Source of the DNA: Macrosoma leucophasiata
Taxonomy: Eukaryota; Arthropoda; Insecta; Lepidoptera; Hedylidae
Direction: 5' to 3'
NCBI GenBank assembly: GCA_036365455.1
Contig: JAWQUS010000030.1
Location: 7,440,001 to 7,504,000 of the forward strand
DNA length: 64,000 bases
The translations under genes were made by a program, and so were the position numbers. The notes under the pieces were generated by a model. The model was not told where the DNA came from. It worked only from the letters and a program-made list of their open reading frames with translations, and did not search any database. Position 1 is the first letter of the stretch; each line of letters opens with the position of its first letter. Positions 35,226 to 46,917 of the stretch are shown piece by piece.

Positions 35226-35866
35226 CTTAAAAATACACCAAGAAAATAAAATTAAATAAGAGCACCATACGCCTATTTCAAAGTTCCCGCCAAAACTTGA
35301 ACATTAAAGTTTACACAGTTAATAAATTGAAGCTGTTTAAAGCAACTTAAAATTTTATAATCCAATAGGATAACAGTGGTGGCAACAAGAAAAAGGGTCG
35401 GTGATTTTTATTATTAGTAGAGTAGTTAGTAGTTTAACCCAACTTAAAATTCGTAACAAATTGATTATGTTGCTAATAATATTTTTTAAGTTTTACTTCT
35501 TTTAGTGCAACTGGAAAATTGATGAGAGTGAATTTTTAGGAGGCGCGCGCACACCGACAGGTGAAAGTGACATTCTGAAGTTAGTTGCTAAACATGTAAC
35601 AGCAACAAACAATCTGAAGTTGCTAAACCAACACATTGAGATATACATTTGGTTGGTCTACTGTAGAAACAGTAAAAACGACACATTTTGTCAAAAACAG
35701 TTTAACTGTTTTGACTCTTTCTAACTAACCAGTGACTCCCTATGTAAAAAGAGACACAAAATAGTATCAAATTTTTGAAAATGAAATGATTTGATGTGAC
35801 GTCATACCCGGGGGGGGGGAGTCGAAAATACCGAAACTTTGCCTGACGTAATTTATGAATACCCCC

Positions 35867-36053
35867 TCACCACTCTTGAGGCTTTAATTGTTTTGCCTCT
35901 GTGATTAAAAAAACTTGGCCGCACACGCACATTACCATCATAAGGAAACAACTGGATCTTATCAGAACACTGTCATTTGCCGGCAGATAAATTAGGAATG
36001 TGGTAGTGCCCACGCTTTGAGTTCATAAACTGGAGCTCTGTCACCAGTAATAT
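35867..36053 (-). mobile_element. SINE-like family A, old diverged copy
   Basis: Recognised by CACTCTTGAGGC, GTTTTGCCTCTGTG, ACATTACCATC and TGGAGCTCTGTCACCAGTAA. Many substitutions and no tail. Confidence 0.6.
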
Positions 36054-36517
36054 TTTCAAGTTTATCCCCAGAGAGTGCAAACGTAGGGAACGTTTAAAAT
36101 ACCATCTGATCCGAATACGGTAGAGCTGAACACTACCATTTTTAATGAAATAAAAGTGGAATAAAGATGTATAGTGTATGGACCGTGCACTATCTATTAA
36201 CGTTATCCTTGGGATCGGGGGCCACTACGAAGGCGACCTCGACTCGACGCCACATTGGCGATACAGAAGCAGAGATTAATAATATGTAAACAGAGGGACG
36301 CACGAACGAAGTGTAAACCTTTATGTGTATAATCTATGATGTAAACTGTGTAAGCGAGGCATCAGTTAAAGTCGGTGTCACTGTCACAAAATGTCAACTG
36401 TCATTGACTATTCCATTTCGGCTCGACCTACAAGTTGGTAAAGGTCGATCTTTCGGTTTACTTGGAACCGTCCCGACTATCTGGACGGCTAAGTTGTAGC
36501 TTATTTCAAAACCAAAG

Positions 36518-39500
36518 ATGTTGCGAACGATTCTTGTACGAAACCAGGTTTTAAACGAGAGCCTCAAGAAGGCTATAAAGTGTAATGTCACGAGATGTTT
36601 GAGCACAGAGTTGTCTCGGAGGAAACACTCTAACAAGTAAGTTTTTTGTGATAAAAAAGATACTTAATTGTACTTGTTTCCTAATTATTCCCACATTTGA
36701 TTCATTTATGTGGTGGCTATGTATGTGAAAGGCGCAATCGAAACGGTTAGCGGTGCGAATTGCATAACCAAAACGTCAAAAGCTTTTACCTTGGCGTTGT
36801 CATTGGGCAAAACATGTGTTAATTTCGCCGGTAATTTAGCAAAATTTCTCTTGACATTTTCCCAAAATCAGAATTTTAAAGCAACTGTGTGTAAACAATA
36901 TCAGAGGAGTATTTTTATGACCCTCTATCACTCAGTGGAAGTATGGGCCTCTTTTGTCATATTCACCTGGGAATAAGCTATTAGGGACATTGGGGATGTG
37001 TAACTGAGTAAAAGTTTCATTTTTACTTTTTAACAGCTTTAAAAATCATATATTTCAGGTTATTATCTTCCTCACAAGCAAAAAAAGTGCTAGCCCCACC
37101 ACAATGGTCACCTCAAATGAGATATTACTCCAGCCTACCTTCACATATAAAGGTGAATCTCCCTGCATTATCACCCACTATGGAAAATGGTTCTATTGTC
37201 AGTTGGGAAAAGAAAGAAGGAGACAAACTAAGTGAAGGTAACTAATTTAAATATTAATCCTAAAAATACCACAGTTACAAAAAAGGCAAAAAAAGTTCCT
37301 CCGGTTTCAAACTGACTGTTATAAAATATAATCAATGAGCTATGCTGTTCGAGTTTGGAAGTATAATTTATTATACGGATTTAATTACTTATAAATTATG
37401 TATGGAGTATGTACATATGTTTAAAAGTAGAACTACCCTATACTATAGGTGTGATAAATTATAATTTGAATTTTAATAGACACAAAATTAATCTTATCTC
37501 ATTTTGTCTCTTAATCATATGTGAAGTCTGTCTGCTATCAGTTATAGCCAGAAGACTACTTGAATAGTAGACGTGTGTTAATATTCTTTTGTGCTTCATA
37601 TTTTGCAAATATAAAAAAGTACAAATTGTATAAGTACATAATATATATTTTATATTCACAACAAAAATCCAATCCAAAATTATTTTTATATTTTGTCTTA
37701 ATAACACACAATACTTATTCACATAATAATTACTGTTAAAATTAATATTCTTAATTTTAAACAGTTATAACAATTTACATCAATTTTTGATATTTGTTAG
37801 AATCATAGGCTGTAAGTTTCTCAAAATCTTCCTTCTCGGAAACAAGATGTTTTTTCATATCTCAAATCTACACTCATATGAAAAGATTTGCTTTGAAGCC
37901 AACTAATCAAAGCTTATCTGTATTAAGACTGTGCGCACTATGTAAACATGATCTGAGATAAATTCTTACTTCCTGTATAGTATAAATAAAATGAAATGCA
38001 TTATTGCAATACTTTATACTTAACAACAAACTAGCTTGTTATGGTCATAGTTTATGAATATAGCTCTAATTTTTTTTTCCTAGAATCTTGAAACCCAGCA
38101 GCAACTGCTACTGAGACAGTTTATTAAAGTTTAGACTGGGATTCCTTCGAATAAATATATAATAAGTAAATACGCTTACACTCACAGCCCCACACTAGGT
38201 ATAAACCTGTGTCATGGGTGCCCTTGTACACATACAACACACACACAAACACCCAGACCCAAATAAAATAAGTTTGGGTCTGCCTCGGCCTACAGATATA
38301 ATATACCTATAGGCCATACATATATTTGTCCCAGTGGGGGATTGAACCCGCAACCCTCTGAATCAAATGGTTGTCTCACACCACTGGACTAACTGGGTTG
38401 TCAAATGCCTTAGATAATGTTATGAAACATCATAATAATATGTGCATTTCAGGTCATAGCCACACATATGATGTGATAACAAATAACATTTAATATGTAA
38501 TTGTGTTCCTTGCAGGTGACCTTCTCTGTGAGATTGAAACTGACAAAGCAACAATGGGTTTTGAAACTCCCGAAGAAGGCTACTTAGCTAAGGTTCTGAT
38601 CCCGGCTGGAACCAAAGGGGTGCCAGTTGGTAAACTTCTCTGCATCATTGTTGAAAATCAGGCTGATGTTGCAGCATTCAAAGATTTTCAGGATGACTGT
38701 GAGTATAAAAATATGAATGCAAGATGCATGTTGGTGAATTTATGGTAAACTAAATGAGTTTCGTTTATATTTTGTATATTATTATGAATTGAAGATGGAT
38801 AACATTAATTGAGTGATAGTTCTGACCATCAATGATTTGGTTTGTTGGTAATTCATTTTGTAAATCATTACAATTACATTCCAATACTTGTGTTGATGGG
38901 CATATGTAATTGGATCCATTAAAACTCAATATTAGAACTAATAATTAAAAATAAAAATATTTTATTGAAAATATGATTAATAACTTACAAAACGTTATAA
39001 CATAAATTTCGTAAAATTAATTTAAACAATAATTATGAATGATATTTTTTTTGCATATTATTATGTGGATATCTGCTGCCTTTTTTCCTTTTTAAAACTA
39101 TGAAATCTATTTTGGCAATTTACTTTCGGCCACAGAGATTGGATTATTTTAAATTTGAATTGTTAAATAATTTTGTATGGTAACATTTTAACAATCTCCC
39201 TACATAGGTCTCTAATTAAAAATATACTTGTGAATAAACAAGGTATGATGCATGCTAGAAAAATCAGAATGTAGATTTCATAAGATTGTATGGTAACTTA
39301 GAGGTAATAGAGTCATGTCATATTATGTTTCCTCTTTACAGTTGTTGCCTTTTGATTTGCATGGAATAACATTGGTTTTTTTGTTCATATTTGCTCTACT
39401 AACTTGGTGTTCATAACCCACAGCTACAGGAGCTCCGGCAAAGCCAGCGCCACCGAAAAAAGGTTACTTTTTAACATCATTCAAAATAGAAATTATGGCA

Positions 39501-42500
39501 AAAACGGAAAGAAAAAATTTACTTTGGGCAGGAATCGAACTGCGACCTCAGGATAACCAGTCCAGCCGCTTTACTAATAAGCTACCGAAGTCCCACACCG
39601 ATGCGTCAAATTTTGCTTTCCCTTTTTGATTTTAACTGATTTATGGTTGGTGAACGACATCCATTGATAACTAATTCATTACTATACAACCGATATAATA
39701 GACTTTGCAGTTTATACAATATCGTTAAGATGTCGCTGTTCCCTTCATAGTACTAGTATTTAAATAATATTTAATCATACCGAAAGATAAATTCAATATC
39801 ATGGACAAGCTCAATTATAAACGATGATATATTATTTAAATAAGTACTATTTAATATCAATTTATGGAACCAAATGTCTGTGTGGTATCGAGTTTCTCTT
39901 TCTCTGATAATTATGTTGTGATGTCCCTCAAATTACATAATTTGTAAATATGATGTAACAGAACCATGGAACTTGGCCAAACAACAAAACCTACAATACA
40001 CCTATTATGACAATATTACCTATTATGGTAGTTTAGTGTTCTTGCGAAGCGCGTATGGCCCGGCGGCTGGTGTAGATCGTAACCGATCTACTCGGTTAAG
40101 CACCACGGTCGCGGTCGGTAGTGTGATGGGTGACCGCTAAGCTGTCGGTCCCGGTTGCTATCGATAGATAGCAGTCGTTAAACTTTGTGGGAGGTCTTAT
40201 GGGCGGTTTGAAAAGATTCGATAGCGGGTTGGCCACTAACCCACCCACCTCCACCAATCCGCATTGGAGCAGCGTGGTGGAGTAAGCTCCAGGCCTCCCC
40301 CAAAAAAGGGGAGAGACTCGTGCCCAGCAGTGGGACGTAGGTTAGTAGGTTGCCATTATTATTATTATTATTTAGTGTTCTATTATCTTTTCAAAATTAA
40401 GCTTAGTTAAAAAATGGAGAGGTAACATTAATCGGAATGAGTTGCCGACGAATTGAGAACTACTTCCTAATTATGACGTCGCGATATAGGCTGAGAGTTG
40501 AAGCGCGCATGGCCCTGCGCGCGGTGTAGATTGCAAAGCGATCTACTTGGTTAAGCGATACGGGCGCGGTCGGGTGTGTGACGGGGACTGCTAGTGGCAA
40601 ATTAAAATACGCGTTTCTGTGATTTGGAGGGCACGTTAAGCCGTCGGTCCCGGTTGCTATCGATATATGATAGATAGCAGTCGTTAAACCTCGTCGGAGG
40701 CCTTATGGGCGGTTTGAAAACACCCGACAGCGGGTTGGCCCGTATTGCCACCAACCCGCAGCGTGGTGGAATAAGCTACAGGCCTCCCCCCAAAAAAGAG
40801 AGAGACTCGTGCCCAGCAGTGGGACGTCTCAAGGGTTGCCATTATTAATTGTCTACAATTGCTTAAGGCAGACCTTTCAGGTCCGAAATTCTGCTTAGGA
40901 CGTCATTAAAGTCATAGAGCGAGAACAAATATTTGTAAGGCCTATAGATATTTGTTTCGGGTCTGGGTGTTTGTGTATGTGTTGTATGTGTACAACGGCA
41001 CCTACGACACAGGTTTAACACCTAATGTGGAGTGTAAGCGTATTTCATTTTTATTACTGTAGTTCAATCAAATCTAACTTCTGCTAATGTTACATATTAG
41101 CAGCGGCAGCGCCTCCCCCGGCGGCTGCCCCCTCGGCGCCCGCGGCCGCAGCGCCCGTGGCGGCGGCGCTCGCCACGTCCGCGCCCGCCGCCGCCCCCGC
41201 CGCCCCCGCCGCCCCCGCCGGCGGCAGGGTCTACGCCAGCCCCATGGCGCGCAGACTGGCCGAACTCAAGAACATCCGCCTTGGAGGTAATTTGTTTGTT
41301 GTTCTAGGTACGAAATGGTGACGGAAAGCTGGGTACTCACCTAGCCGTGTAGCACGTAACGTAACAGATAATCAGCTCCACTATCACAGCTATCCACAGC
41401 GTATCTAGCTACGAGCTGCCGGATCCGCAGTACTCGCAACGACGTCACGCCGACAACATATCACAAACGGTGGCTAGTGCTGCGTTCATATTCGTACGTA
41501 CTCATTACACATCGTATCGCCATCCACGAGCACACTGCGAGCCGCCTTTGTGTTCGCGTAAGATACCGCCACTCGGCGCAGTGGCTTGCTGGGCTCCTTA
41601 AGTGAGCGGCTCGCAGCGGGCTCGTGCCTACTGTACTGTCGATACTGTATATTATATTACGTAACGTGCTACACGGCTAGGTGAGTACCCAGCTGTAGAG
41701 GCGTAGGGACGTCATGACTCCACTGCCGTCCACTAGTGAAGGATTTTTTCCGCTGGTACTGTCAGTCAACCGAATAATGGCTGTCAAATCGTTCCAGTAC
41801 GGCGGTAGTAAATGTAATAACGCAGGATGAGCAGCAGCGTCCTTCGATAAAACTACCGCCGCTGTTGTTTTGTCCAGCAGTGGACGTCATTTAGCTGAAA
41901 TGATGATGATAACACAAAGAAAAATATTTCACGTATAGGAATTTTAACAAATGCTCATAAAACTCGTGGCCTACGATAATGGCCAATATTTTTGGAGACC
42001 AAAAAATAATAGACCTGTAATAAACGCATTGGGAAAGTAATAATTAGAATAAAATTAAAAAATCTTTAAATTTAACGGCCGGTTTTAAGGATTGCAAGCG
42101 GTTTATCACGATTTCCGGCAAAACTACGAGTCCTATCGAAAAAGAAAATAAACCCTCACCAATTTTTAAATCTGATATTTTGACTTGAGAATTTTTGATT
42201 AAAAATTGTGATGCTTTTTAATTTTTTTTTTATATGTAATAAAAGTGGACAACAAGCATACAGTTCGTATTGATGTTAAGTGATGACTGCAGCCTATAGA
42301 CACCCACACAATGACCAGAGGTCAAAATGCAGATGCGTTGCCACTCCTGAGGCCTAAGGTGTTATGCCTCTGTGTCGGAAATTACAGGGCCGTACATTAC
42401 TACCTGACCGGAACACGATAGTGCTGAACACTACCATTTAACGGCAAGTATATTAGGTAATGCGGTGGTGCCTACGCCCGCGAGCTTCGTCAGTGGAGCT

Positions 42501-45500
42501 CTACCACCAGTAAAAAGTACTATTAAATTGAATATTTAAAGCATCTTAATTTTTAACCAAAAATCTCGCCTTTTCCCAGAAAAAAAGAGGAAGGAAGGAA
42601 ATATAATTTACGGGTCAAACCCGTCTAGGTCCCGTCAAGGTCTTCTCAACCTTTTAATAATTTTATATTTTCTTAGTTTCCCAATGGGTTTCATTGTGTC
42701 CTACTTTTTGCAATTCTTCTTCAAAGTCTTCGGCACTAGCCTATCGTACCTTAAGACGTGACAACGCCAATTCACACAGGCCAAGGGTCTGGGCTGTACG
42801 GGTCACTGAAGAGTGGTGATCTCGCAGGAGCCCCCGCCGCGGCCCCCAGCCTGCCGCCGCCCCCCGCGCCCGCCCCCGGCGCCACCTTCGTCGACTTGCC
42901 CCTCTCTGGCATGAGGGAGACCATCGCCAAACGACTGTCGGCCGCCAAACAAACCATCCCCCACTACCAGTTGTCCGCTACCGTGAACGTTGAAAAGACC
43001 ATGTCGATGAGGAAGATCGTGAATGAGAAACTCGCCGCTGAAAAGGCTGATGTTAAGGTTGGTTCATTTATTATTTTTGTATCGTTAAATACCCCGTCCT
43101 TCACAATACACTATAAACATGCATTGCCCGTCAAGAAACATTGCAGATCGAGGTTAGGAAAGAGACAATCGGCTAGTTTCGAGTTCGTACAGCCTTATCT
43201 CTGTTGCACACTGTCTACGTAAACCCTAATAGTCCGGCAATAGTCAAAACTTGATCAAAATGGTCGACAAACGTCACATAGTTGTGTGCGAAAGAGATAA
43301 CGCTCTACAGAATCGAAATTATCCGAAGTCTCTATCCTACGGTCGATGTGCAATATTTCTAGTTGGATACTGTATAAAGCAGGCTGTCTATATTTGCCTG
43401 TTAATTCAATATTTTATTATCTATTAGCTGTGCCCGCGACTTCATCCGCGTGAGAATATATGATTGTTCAGTACCTACCCGGTCGAAGTCGTGGGGGCAG
43501 CTAGTATAAATGTAGCCTAAGTTACTCCTCATTACATTAGGTCCAGCCGTTCCCGAGATTAGCCGGAAAATAACAGACAGACAGACGGCCAAAAATTGTA
43601 AAAAATGTTGTTTTGGTACATGTACCGTGTATACATACATTTGAATTTAGTAAAAAGCGGTTATTTTTATATTACAAACAGACATTCCAATTTTATTTAT
43701 TTGTATAGATTATTTAAACGATGAGCTTACTTCGAGATTTAATAATAAGAGTTGCTAGTGTAGTAAATGGTTTACATAAAATATACCCATTGTAAGTACT
43801 AAGTATGTATTACAGCGGCGATCCTAGATCGTAGGGAAGAGAGTAGATCGTAGGGATCATAACTGGCCCCTCAGTCTCTGTAACCTGTTTAAGTATATAA
43901 ATTATATTCTGCATCTTGAACCACCCTTTATTAATCAAACTCATATCATTGAATGATTGCAGGTGTCAATGAATGATTTCATCGTGAAGGCGGTGGCAGC
44001 GGCGTGCAAGAGGGTCCCGACTGTTAACTCGCACTGGATGGACTCATTCATCAGACAGTCAGTTTGTTTTTATATCTTTAATATTCTCTCTTTTGTCACT
44101 TTGTGGTTAACCTGAATTAGGTATTTGTTGCTTGTAAAAGTATTTACCCATTCAGTAACTCGCTGCTATTTTGCGTTAAATCAAGAAGAATATCTTATTA
44201 TAGAAAGTGGCAGCACATTGTTGTTATTATAGGGATTACGAAGAATTAGATCTATATTTATTTCAATTCCGTTAAAAGTTGGTCAACCTAACTTAACGCA
44301 TTCTATCATTTTGGTGCCCTGTGTGGTGACACTCTTTCTATCATGGAGTTGGCGCTCTTCACGCCTGTCTTTCTCCGACGAGGTTTTCAATTTCCAGAAA
44401 CGGTCAAGATAATGTTCTTAGTTAGAATACACCACTAATAGTTGTAACACATGTCCGGATTCGAAACGGCGGACTGAATCCGTGGACCAAATCAGCGCGA
44501 GTGGACCGCATCGCACTTGATTAATAATAATTTTGTCCGCCGGACTCCTCTACACACGGTCAGATTAGATTGGGAGCGTACCAAATCCGCGGTCCGCTCC
44601 GTACCAAATCCAGACGTGTGTTACTACTATTACGTATTGTCAAACTCGGTGTTGACCGGGGACATCAGGCTTATAAATGGCAAACTGGCAACTTACGGCC
44701 ACCGCAGGCAGACCAGGCAGTCAGTAGTATAGTATAGAATCTCACAATAACATTGTTAAATCTGATAATGACCTGCGAGTCAAAGTAACCCCACAAGAGT
44801 GAATTTTAGAAATTTGAAGAAAAAATTAAATGATAAATTTGACTTCCGGCAGGAATTGAACCGGCGACCTCCAGATAACTAGTCCAGCCACTAAGCTACC
44901 GAAGTCCCACACCCGATCGTGATTTTTCCTTTCCGGTTAAGATCAAAAAATCTTAACCGAATCTATTGATAACGAATTAATAGCTATACAATAGCTATAC
45001 GATATGATAAACTTTGCAGTTTATATAATATCGTAAATATGTCGCTGTGCCCTTAACAATAGTAATATTTTTTTATTTTTTCTCAATAACACATGCGAGT
45101 GAATTTTAGTAATCAAGAATGACCTGATATTTTGAAGGTTCTCGAACGTGGATGTGAGCGTGGCGGTCGCGACCCCCACCGGCCTGATAACGCCGATCGT
45201 GTTCAACGCGGACTCTCGCGGCATCATCGACATCTCCAGGAACGTGAAGGAGCTGGCGCAGAAGGCCAAGGAGGGGAAACTGCAGCCGCAGGAGTACCAG
45301 GGCGGCACCATTACAGTCTCCAACCTGGGAATGTATGGTAAATATTTTTAAAGGTTCGGGCACACCGCGGACACTCCGCCAAAATTCCATACAAACGCTT
45401 AATTTGGTCTGTGTGCGTAGCACGTATAAAATACCAACCGTCGTCCATCAGAGGGGAGGTGGTTGGGTGATACGGGGAAATCGGGCGGGACGTCGAAGTG

Positions 45501-46917
45501 TCCATTCTATACGTAGTATTATTACATATTCTCTGGTTCGGGTGCTGATATTACCTATATACCTAATGATAAGCGCCATATCAGAGCTGAGCTGCCTCAG
45601 TAGTAGTGGTAGTAGTTAGTAGTGGTAGGAGGCAGGAAGATGAAATTAGGAAATCGTAATATATTCAAAATGCTGCAATAGAAATCACATAGGAAAGTTA
45701 ACATTATTTTATGGAGATATCTCTCAATTTTCTCTGATAACATATAACATTGACTTTTTAAAACATTTTATTTATATAATTATGTTGTTTGGACGATGAC
45801 AATTTTTGTATTTTAAAGTTCTTATGTTTGACGAACCGGACGATCCAGTTGGTCCAGCGGGTTGGCGGGTTCGATTGACACTTGGACACTCCTACGTGGT
45901 GGCAGATTGATTGCGTGTTGCGTATACCCAATATGAAACTGAAGAGTTTGTTTATTTGATTGAACGTGCTAATATCAAGACTACTCGTTCGAATTAAAAA
46001 TAAAATATGTTAGTGTTGGATAGTCCATTAATCGTTGAAGACTATGGCCAATAAATCACCACACTATAATCTTTAAGAGCAGAGGAGAGGCAATACTTAA
46101 ACTTACCGGGTTTACGTTCCGACAATGATATGGCGATTGTACGGGAAACAATGTTAAACTTCGAAAAATGTTTCTTAAAATAAACTGATTGTTGCAGGTA
46201 TCACAATGTTCAATGCGATCATCAATCCGCCTCAGTCGTTCATTTTGGCGTGTGGTGGCGTTCAAGAGCTGGTCATACCTGACAAAAATGAACCACAAGG
46301 GTAAGAAAACTTAAATCTTAGAAAATATCGTCTAAATAATAAGTTATATTGGTCAGTTACTTGAGGTCTATTTTTTCTAAGAAATAAGGGAAGTTCAAGG
46401 AATCATTCATAAAAAAAATATAGACCTCTAAAATTCGATATTATTGATGTTCAGGTCATTTAATTTAGCTTAGTAGTCAGGGTAGGTCAAGAGAACACAA
46501 TTATTTTTTTTCTGTTTTGATTGCACATGCTGAAATATCTTTTGAGCAAAGTTTACATTACATCTAATGTAATAATTTGCTGATTTAAATGCGTTTGTAT
46601 TTAAATAATATATGGTCAAAGGAAATATTATAATGTACTGTTGTTATTTTAGTACAAATAGTCAAGATTGATAAGTTCATTTAAAAAAAAATAACTTCAT
46701 AGTTTTTTAAAGCAATAATTAATCAATAACAGTACGTTATTGCGATCATTTAGCTTTTGTCAATACGTCATCATTTGTTTATCACAGATTCCGATTAGCG
46801 AAGTTCGTAACATTCACTGCGTCAGCGGACCACAGAGTAGTCGACGGTGCGGTCGGAGCGCAATGGATGAAAGTATTCAAGGAAAATCTCGAAGATCCAG
46901 CCAACATGATACTGTGA
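36518..46917 (+). CDS. DLAT: pyruvate dehydrogenase E2, dihydrolipoamide acetyltransferase, 10 exons
   Basis: The core of the mitochondrial pyruvate dehydrogenase complex. It takes the acetyl group from E1 on a lipoyl arm and passes it to CoA. Exons: 36518-36636, 37059-37237, 38516-38698, 39424-39462, 41101-41286, 42780-43057, 43963-44057, 45138-45337, 46198-46300, 46788-46917. All junctions are GT-AG and in phase, totalling 1512 nt (503 residues). The N-terminus is basic and Arg-rich, fitting a mitochondrial presequence. A single lipoyl domain (about 70-148) carries the lipoylated lysine K110 in [11 protein letters not shown]. An Ala/Pro linker precedes the E3-binding domain (about 217-250, [17 protein letters not shown]) and a second one follows it. 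The catalytic domain (about 272-503) has the SNLGMYG loop and the active-site DHRVVDG (H476, D480). Vertebrate DLAT has two lipoyl domains. A polyadenylation signal AATAAA is at 47394-47399. Confidence 0.96.
38150..38405 (-). mobile_element. tRNA-derived SINE, family C (DLAT intron 2)
   Basis: Minus-strand copy of the repeat at 32488. The head is GATTGAACCCGCAACCCTCT (inverted B-box region) and the body CCCAGACCCAAATAAA / GGCCATACATATATTTGTC. The tail is TAAATA-rich. Confidence 0.85.
39500..39760 (-). mobile_element. tRNA-related repeat, family E (DLAT intron 4)
   Basis: Inverted copy of 15335-15690. GGCAGGAATCGAACTGCGACC is the T-arm side, then CCAGTCCAGCCGC and GCTACCGAAGTCCC, then ACGACATCCATTGATAACTA and CTTTGCAGTTTATACAATAT. 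It lies just after the 39-bp DLAT exon 4. Confidence 0.78.
40043..40370 (+). mobile_element. 5S-rRNA-derived SINE (SINE3-like), copy 1
   Basis: The head contains CTCGGTTAAGCACC, GGTCGCGGTC and GTGATGGGTGACCGC in the order and spacing of the internal pol III promoter of 5S rRNA. The body follows (GTCGGTCCCGGTTGCTATCG, GAGAGACTCGTGCCCAGCAG) and the tail is (ATT)n. An 11-bp target duplication TTTAGTGTTCT at 40032-40042 and 40371-40381 defines a 328-bp insertion. It lies in DLAT intron 4. Confidence 0.82.
40497..40848 (+). mobile_element. 5S-rRNA-derived SINE, copy 2
   Basis: Same family and orientation as the copy ~130 bp upstream: GAAGCGCGCATGGCCC, GGTTAAGCGATACGGGCGCGG, GTCGGTCCCGGTTGCTATCG and CGTGCCCAGCAGTGGGACGT. 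It carries ~40 extra bp after the 5S-like part and has lost the GATGGGTGACC match (reads GACGGGGACTGC). It is clearly more diverged than copy 1. Confidence 0.8.
40915..41055 (+). mobile_element. SINE family C, 5'-truncated
   Basis: Body only: ACAAATATTTGTAAGGCC, TTTGTTTCGGGTCTGGGTG, GTACAACGGCACCTACGACA and GTGTAAGCGTATT. The tRNA-like head is missing. It ends 45 bp before DLAT exon 5. Confidence 0.8.
41327..41694. mobile_element. MITE with 38-bp terminal inverted repeats (37 matches), DLAT intron 5
   Basis: AGCTGGGTACTCACCTAGCC begins the left repeat (41327-41364). Its inverse at 41657-41694 differs at one position. The 368-bp element begins only 40 bp after the exon 5 donor. No open frame. 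Confidence 0.85.
41700..41915 (+). mobile_element. family F retroelement copy, GAT tail
   Basis: Second copy of 22590-22876 with TTTTTTCCGCTGGTACTGTC, AATAATGGCTGTCAAATCG, CGATAAAACTACCGCC and GTCCAGCAGTGGACGTCATT, then a GATGATGAT tail. Internally shorter than the first copy. Confidence 0.75.
42225..42515 (-). mobile_element. SINE-like family A, full length (DLAT intron 5)
   Basis: Minus-strand copy beginning at its poly-T (tail) side, with GCATACAGTTCGTATTG and GATGACTGCAGCC, and ending GAGCTCTACCACCAGTAAAA. Confidence 0.87.
43133..43362. mobile_element. MITE-like family M copy (DLAT intron 6)
   Basis: Matches 30817-31062 through CAATCGGCTAGTTTC, GTCGACAAACGTCACATAG, GCGAAAGAGATAACGCTCTA and GATGTGCAATATTTCTAG. 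Confidence 0.72.
43425..43715 (+). repeat. family K repeat (DLAT intron 6)
   Basis: ATTAGCTGTGCCCGCGACTTC through CCGTTCCCGAGATTAGCC and TGTTGTTTTGGTACATG to ACATTCCAATTTTATTTATT. The opposite-strand relative is at 25790-26075. Confidence 0.75.
44805..45110 (-). mobile_element. tRNA-related repeat, family E (DLAT intron 7)
   Basis: Inverted copy of 15335-15690. In the minus sense it reads GACTTCGGTAGCTTAG...GCCGG-TTCAATT-CCTGC, with the same 5' body (CTCAATAACACATGCGAGT in plus). It ends ~30 bp before exon 8. Confidence 0.78.
45355..45540 (+). repeat. family G repeat (DLAT intron 8)
   Basis: CACACCGCGGACACTCCGCC, CATACAAACGCTTAATTTGG, GTGTGCGTAGCACGTATAAA and ACATATTCTCTGG match 20985-21207. 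It starts ~20 bp after the exon 8 donor. Confidence 0.8.

Larger units (their letters stand above)
34500..35310 (-). repeat. family H repeat copy, split by a 400-bp insertion
   Basis: Inverted copy of the repeat at 17281-17660: CAGTGCGAAAACACGACC is seen in reverse near 34717-34737, and GGCGTATGGTGC in reverse near 35260-35275. The insertion 34826-35225 interrupts it and is bounded by CTTAAAAATA at 34816-34825 and 35226-35235. Confidence 0.8.
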
